Shown: positions 62,083-64,000 of the stretch, one piece after another
How the letters are laid out: each line of letters opens with the position of its first letter
Position numbering within the stretch: the stretch's first letter is position 1
Assembly (NCBI GenBank): GCA_947493145.1
Contig: CANLPZ010000002.1
Location: 581,364 to 645,363 of the forward strand
DNA length: 64,000 nt
DNA from: an uncultured Paracoccaceae bacterium
GTDB taxonomy: Bacteria; Pseudomonadota; Alphaproteobacteria; Rhodobacterales; Rhodobacteraceae
Reading direction: 5' to 3'
Position numbers and translations under genes: made by a program
The notes under the pieces: model-generated
What the model was told of the DNA's origin: nothing
The model's database searches: none
What the model saw: the letters and a program-made list of their open reading frames with translations, nothing else

Positions 62083-62118
62083 CGCGGCCCAAAGAGCGTT
62101 TGGAGGCTTTGGGCCGCG
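62083..62118. other. Twelve-base-pair hairpin between the EF-hand and sigma factor genes
   Basis: A perfect inverted repeat CGCGGCCCAAAG / CTTTGGGCCGCG with a 12-base loop, without a T tract after it. It could stabilise or terminate the EF-hand message or regulate the sigma gene. Confidence 0.6.
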
Positions 62119-62172
62119 CGCACATCACCGAACACGATTGTTTGTGTTGCGTTTTCACGCTAGCCCTTTGGA

Positions 62173-62760
62173 ATGACTTTGGCCTTGGATGAAACATCCC
62201 AACTTAGCGACGATGTGTTGTTGGTCCGCTATGGAAACGGCGATTTAACGGCTGCACGTGTTTTGGCGGCGCGTTTGACCCCGCGGCTCATGGGCTATGC
62301 GGTTCGTGTGTTACACGATCAGGCCGAAGCTGAAGATGTCGTTCAGGAAACCATGCTGCGGTTGTGGAAAATCGCAGGCGAATGGCGGCAGGGAGAGGCA
62401 AAAGTCAGCACTTGGGCGTATCGGGTGACCATGAACTTATGCACTGATCGTTTGCGCAAGGCACGGGGCGTTGGCATGGACGAGGTGCCAGAACCCGCAG
62501 ATGACAGCCCAAGCGCCGAGGCGCAGATACAAACATCTGCGCGTGTTGCTGCCCTACACAGTGCCTTAGGCGATTTGCCTGACCGACAGGCGCAGGCCGT
62601 TGGGCTTCGACATTTAGACGGGATGACAAATCCCGAAATCGCAGCGATTATGGACGTGAACGTCCGCGCTGTAGAAAGTTTGATTGCCCGTGGGAAACGG
62701 GCGTTGGCGGCGGCATTGGGGTCGCGGCGCAGTGAGTTAGGATTTGAAGATGAACAATGA
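62173..62760 (+). CDS. ECF-type RNA polymerase sigma factor
   Basis: A 195-residue sigma factor with region 2 (RLMGYAVRVLHDQAEAEDVVQETMLRLWKIAGEW) and region 4 (LPDRQAQAVGLRHLDGMTNPEIAAIMDVNVRAVESLIARGKRAL). It is longer at the N-terminus than minimal ECFs, like the CnrH-related group. Its end overlaps the next gene by 11 bases. Confidence 0.9.
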   Translation: MTLALDETSQLSDDVLLVRYGNGDLTAARVLAARLTPRLMGYAVRVLHDQAEAEDVVQETMLRLWKIAGEWRQGEAKVSTWAYRVTMNLCTDRLRKARGVGMDEVPEPADDSPSAEAQIQTSARVAALHSALGDLPDRQAQAVGLRHLDGMTNPEIAAIMDVNVRAVESLIARGKRALAAALGSRRSELGFEDEQ

Positions 62761-63109
62761 CATCTTGAATGACGATGAATTAGAAAGCCTGTTTTCAGAC
62801 GCGCAAAAGTCGCAGCCGGTCATTGTGTCAGACGTGTTTCTGGATCGCGTCATGGTCCAAGCGCAAGCGGAGCTCGCTGTGGCCCCACCGATTGTTTCGA
62901 AATCAAACATCTCGTGGCTGGGTTTGGTTCGCGACGCGATTGGGGGCTGGCCTGCAATCGGATCATTGGCGACAGCCGCTGTTGTTGGTGTCTGGATTGG
63001 AATAAGTCCGCCATCATCATTGGACGGTGTTGTGTCGTTGTTTGGCGCTGACACCGAAAGTTTTGAATTTTGGACCGAAGATTTCGCGGACAGTTGGGCG
63101 GAAGGATAA
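62750..63109 (+). CDS. Small one-span protein, putative anti-sigma factor
   Basis: A 119-residue protein from the ATG at 62750. An acidic N-terminus (DDELESLFSDAQKSQ) of about 65 residues is followed by one membrane helix (about 68-86, SLATAAVVGVWIGIS) and a short acidic tail. It is coupled to the sigma gene, and its size and layout resemble CnrY-type anti-sigma proteins. No zinc motif is present. The role is inferred from position. Confidence 0.68.
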   Translation: MNNDILNDDELESLFSDAQKSQPVIVSDVFLDRVMVQAQAELAVAPPIVSKSNISWLGLVRDAIGGWPAIGSLATAAVVGVWIGISPPSSLDGVVSLFGADTESFEFWTEDFADSWAEG

Positions 63110-63113
63110 CCCT

Positions 63114-63638
63114 ATGACAGAGCAACCACCGACACCTGTTTCGAAATCGGGTAAGATGACAAGGATTTTGTTAATCATTTCGTTGATGCTGAACGTGTTG
63201 ATCATCGGTGCTGTTGCCGGAAATATGATCGGTAAAAAACGTGGCGCGGATGTGCCAAAGGCAAACAACATCGCGTTTGGTCCATATACCCGCGCGTTGG
63301 AACACGCAGATCGCAAGGCTTTGCGTAACGCGTTGTTGCGCGAACAGCGCACGCGTGAATATGGCCCGCGCGCAGTCGCTGCGAGTTTCACCGAAATTTT
63401 AGATGCATTGCGCGCTGATCCTTTCAACGAAGATGATTTGCGCGCTGCAATGGCTGCGCAGCAAGACATTTTGAACGGGCGTCAGAATCTGGGGATGGAT
63501 GTTCTTGTGGATCGATTGATTGGGATGACCGACGCACAACGCACGACCTTTGCAACAAACTTGGAAGAGGCGCTGACGTCTGGTCGAAAATATAAACCGC
63601 GCAAGGGCGACAAATTACCAAAACCAGATCGGGACTAA
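63114..63638 (+). CDS. Periplasmic heavy-metal-sensor-like protein (CnrX-type)
   Basis: From the ATG at 63114, a 174-residue protein with one N-terminal membrane anchor (about 17-37) and a periplasmic helical domain (ADRKALRNALLREQRTREYG, LRAAMAAQQDILNGRQNLG). This is the layout of the heavy-metal resistance/CnrX/ZraP family. The His and Met ligands of CnrX are not evident, so the ligand may differ. It follows the putative anti-sigma factor by four bases. Confidence 0.7.
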   Translation: MTEQPPTPVSKSGKMTRILLIISLMLNVLIIGAVAGNMIGKKRGADVPKANNIAFGPYTRALEHADRKALRNALLREQRTREYGPRAVAASFTEILDALRADPFNEDDLRAAMAAQQDILNGRQNLGMDVLVDRLIGMTDAQRTTFATNLEEALTSGRKYKPRKGDKLPKPDRD

Positions 63639-63640
63639 GG

Positions 63641-64000
63641 TTAAGCAACCACGCGTATCGTGTTGCGACCAGCCCGTTTCGCGGCATAAAGTGCGGTATC
63701 GGCAAGTTCGATCAAATCATGTGTTTCGATTGGCCGCAAAGATGGGTCGCTCATAACCACGCCGATGGATGCGGTCACTTTGATGCCATTGTCCACGTGA
63801 TCCATTGCAAATGGCCGCGCATTGAAAACCTGTCGCAACCGTTCTGCGGCAAATTCCGCATCGGTTTGAACGCAATCAGGAAGAATAATCAAAAATTCCT
63901 CCCCGCCGACACGTGCCAACAAATCCACCGCGCGAACGTTTTTTTGAACGCGACAACAGATTTCGCGTAAAACAATATCTCCAAGGTGGTGTCCAAAAGT
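63641..64000 (-). CDS. Diguanylate cyclase, GGDEF domain (partial, N-terminus off the window)
   Basis: The frame is open to the right edge; 119 codons are visible. The catalytic block is DLLARVGGEEFLIILPDC (GGEEF), preceded by FGHHLGDIVLREI and followed by VTASIGVVMS and ADTALYAAKRAGRN. It should make cyclic di-GMP from GTP. The inhibitory RxxD site cannot be judged fully. The N-terminal sensory part is beyond the window. Confidence 0.92.
   Translation of the reverse strand, partial: TFGHHLGDIVLREICCRVQKNVRAVDLLARVGGEEFLIILPDCVQTDAEFAAERLRQVFNARPFAMDHVDNGIKVTASIGVVMSDPSLRPIETHDLIELADTALYAAKRAGRNTIRVVA

Noticed and set aside
61551..62135. 194-codon minus-strand frame rich in Ser
   Set aside because: Antisense shadow of the EF-hand gene.
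1..64000. CRISPR array or insertion sequence
   Set aside because: No regular direct repeats with spacers and no transposase-like protein were seen on either strand.

Overview
The window looks like a chromosome segment of an alphaproteobacterium of the order Rhodobacterales (Roseobacter group). This rests on the gene families and their neighbourhoods (DUF6280-type protein, PopZ-like protein beside a Pcm-like methyltransferase and a TolC-type protein, PutA with an AsnC/Lrp regulator, a BKACE/carnitine dehydrogenase cluster), not on any database search. Genes are tightly packed with many ATGA/GTGA overlaps; the longest gap without a gene is about 235 bases (32201-32435).

Region A (1-16268) is an accessory island whose left end lies outside the window. 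It carries part of a VirB/Trb-type type IV secretion operon (VirB4, VirB3, VirB2, a VirB1-like transglycosylase), metal-resistance cargo, small regulators (XRE, two Arc/ribbon-helix-helix proteins) and a tyrosine recombinase. The recombinase ends just before the 3' end of a tRNA-Cys gene, the classic layout of an integrative and conjugative or mobilizable element. The cargo is built around two MerR regulators placed tail to tail. One has the copper signature of CueR (Ser77, Cys112, Cys120) and diverges from a putative eight-gene leftward operon: glutaredoxin-MauE fusion, His/Cys-rich protein, cytochrome c, CopC, CopD, multicopper oxidase, cytochrome c, YHS protein. The other resembles ZntR/CadR (Cys78, Cys113, Cys122) and diverges from a rightward operon: transglutaminase-like protein, cation diffusion facilitator, isoprenylcysteine-methyltransferase-like membrane enzyme. 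Each divergent region contains a -35/-10 pair with the long 19-bp spacer and dyad typical of MerR-controlled promoters.

Region B (16529-54628) is housekeeping chromosome: Pcm-like/TolC/PopZ-like genes, cobQ, efp, ygfZ, two PLP aminotransferases, valS, an ECF sigma/anti-sigma pair with a secreted-repeat lipoprotein, an orphan molybdenum hydroxylase large subunit, metF with a divergent metR-type regulator and a MetR box, a PLP decarboxylase, an inositol-monophosphatase-family gene, ada, a rhomboid protease, putA/putR, tRNA-Leu, gluconokinase, a lytic transglycosylase, metG, an MFS transporter, rpiB and an aldo/keto reductase. A 54-codon Tat-signal gene lies between the aminotransferase and valS.

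Region C (53621-60314) is a probable carnitine catabolism cluster: a divergent GlxA-type regulator, a BKACE enzyme, a lipocalin lipoprotein, a carnitine dehydrogenase-thioesterase fusion, an SDR, a fatty-acid-desaturase-like protein and a DMT transporter. The expected route is carnitine to dehydrocarnitine, then betainyl-CoA plus acetoacetate, then glycine betaine.

Region D (60311-64000) holds a NUDIX hydrolase, a DUF983 protein, an EF-hand protein, a second ECF sigma module laid out like Cnr (sigma, one-span anti-sigma, membrane-anchored heavy-metal-sensor-like protein) and the C-terminal part of a diguanylate cyclase cut by the window edge.
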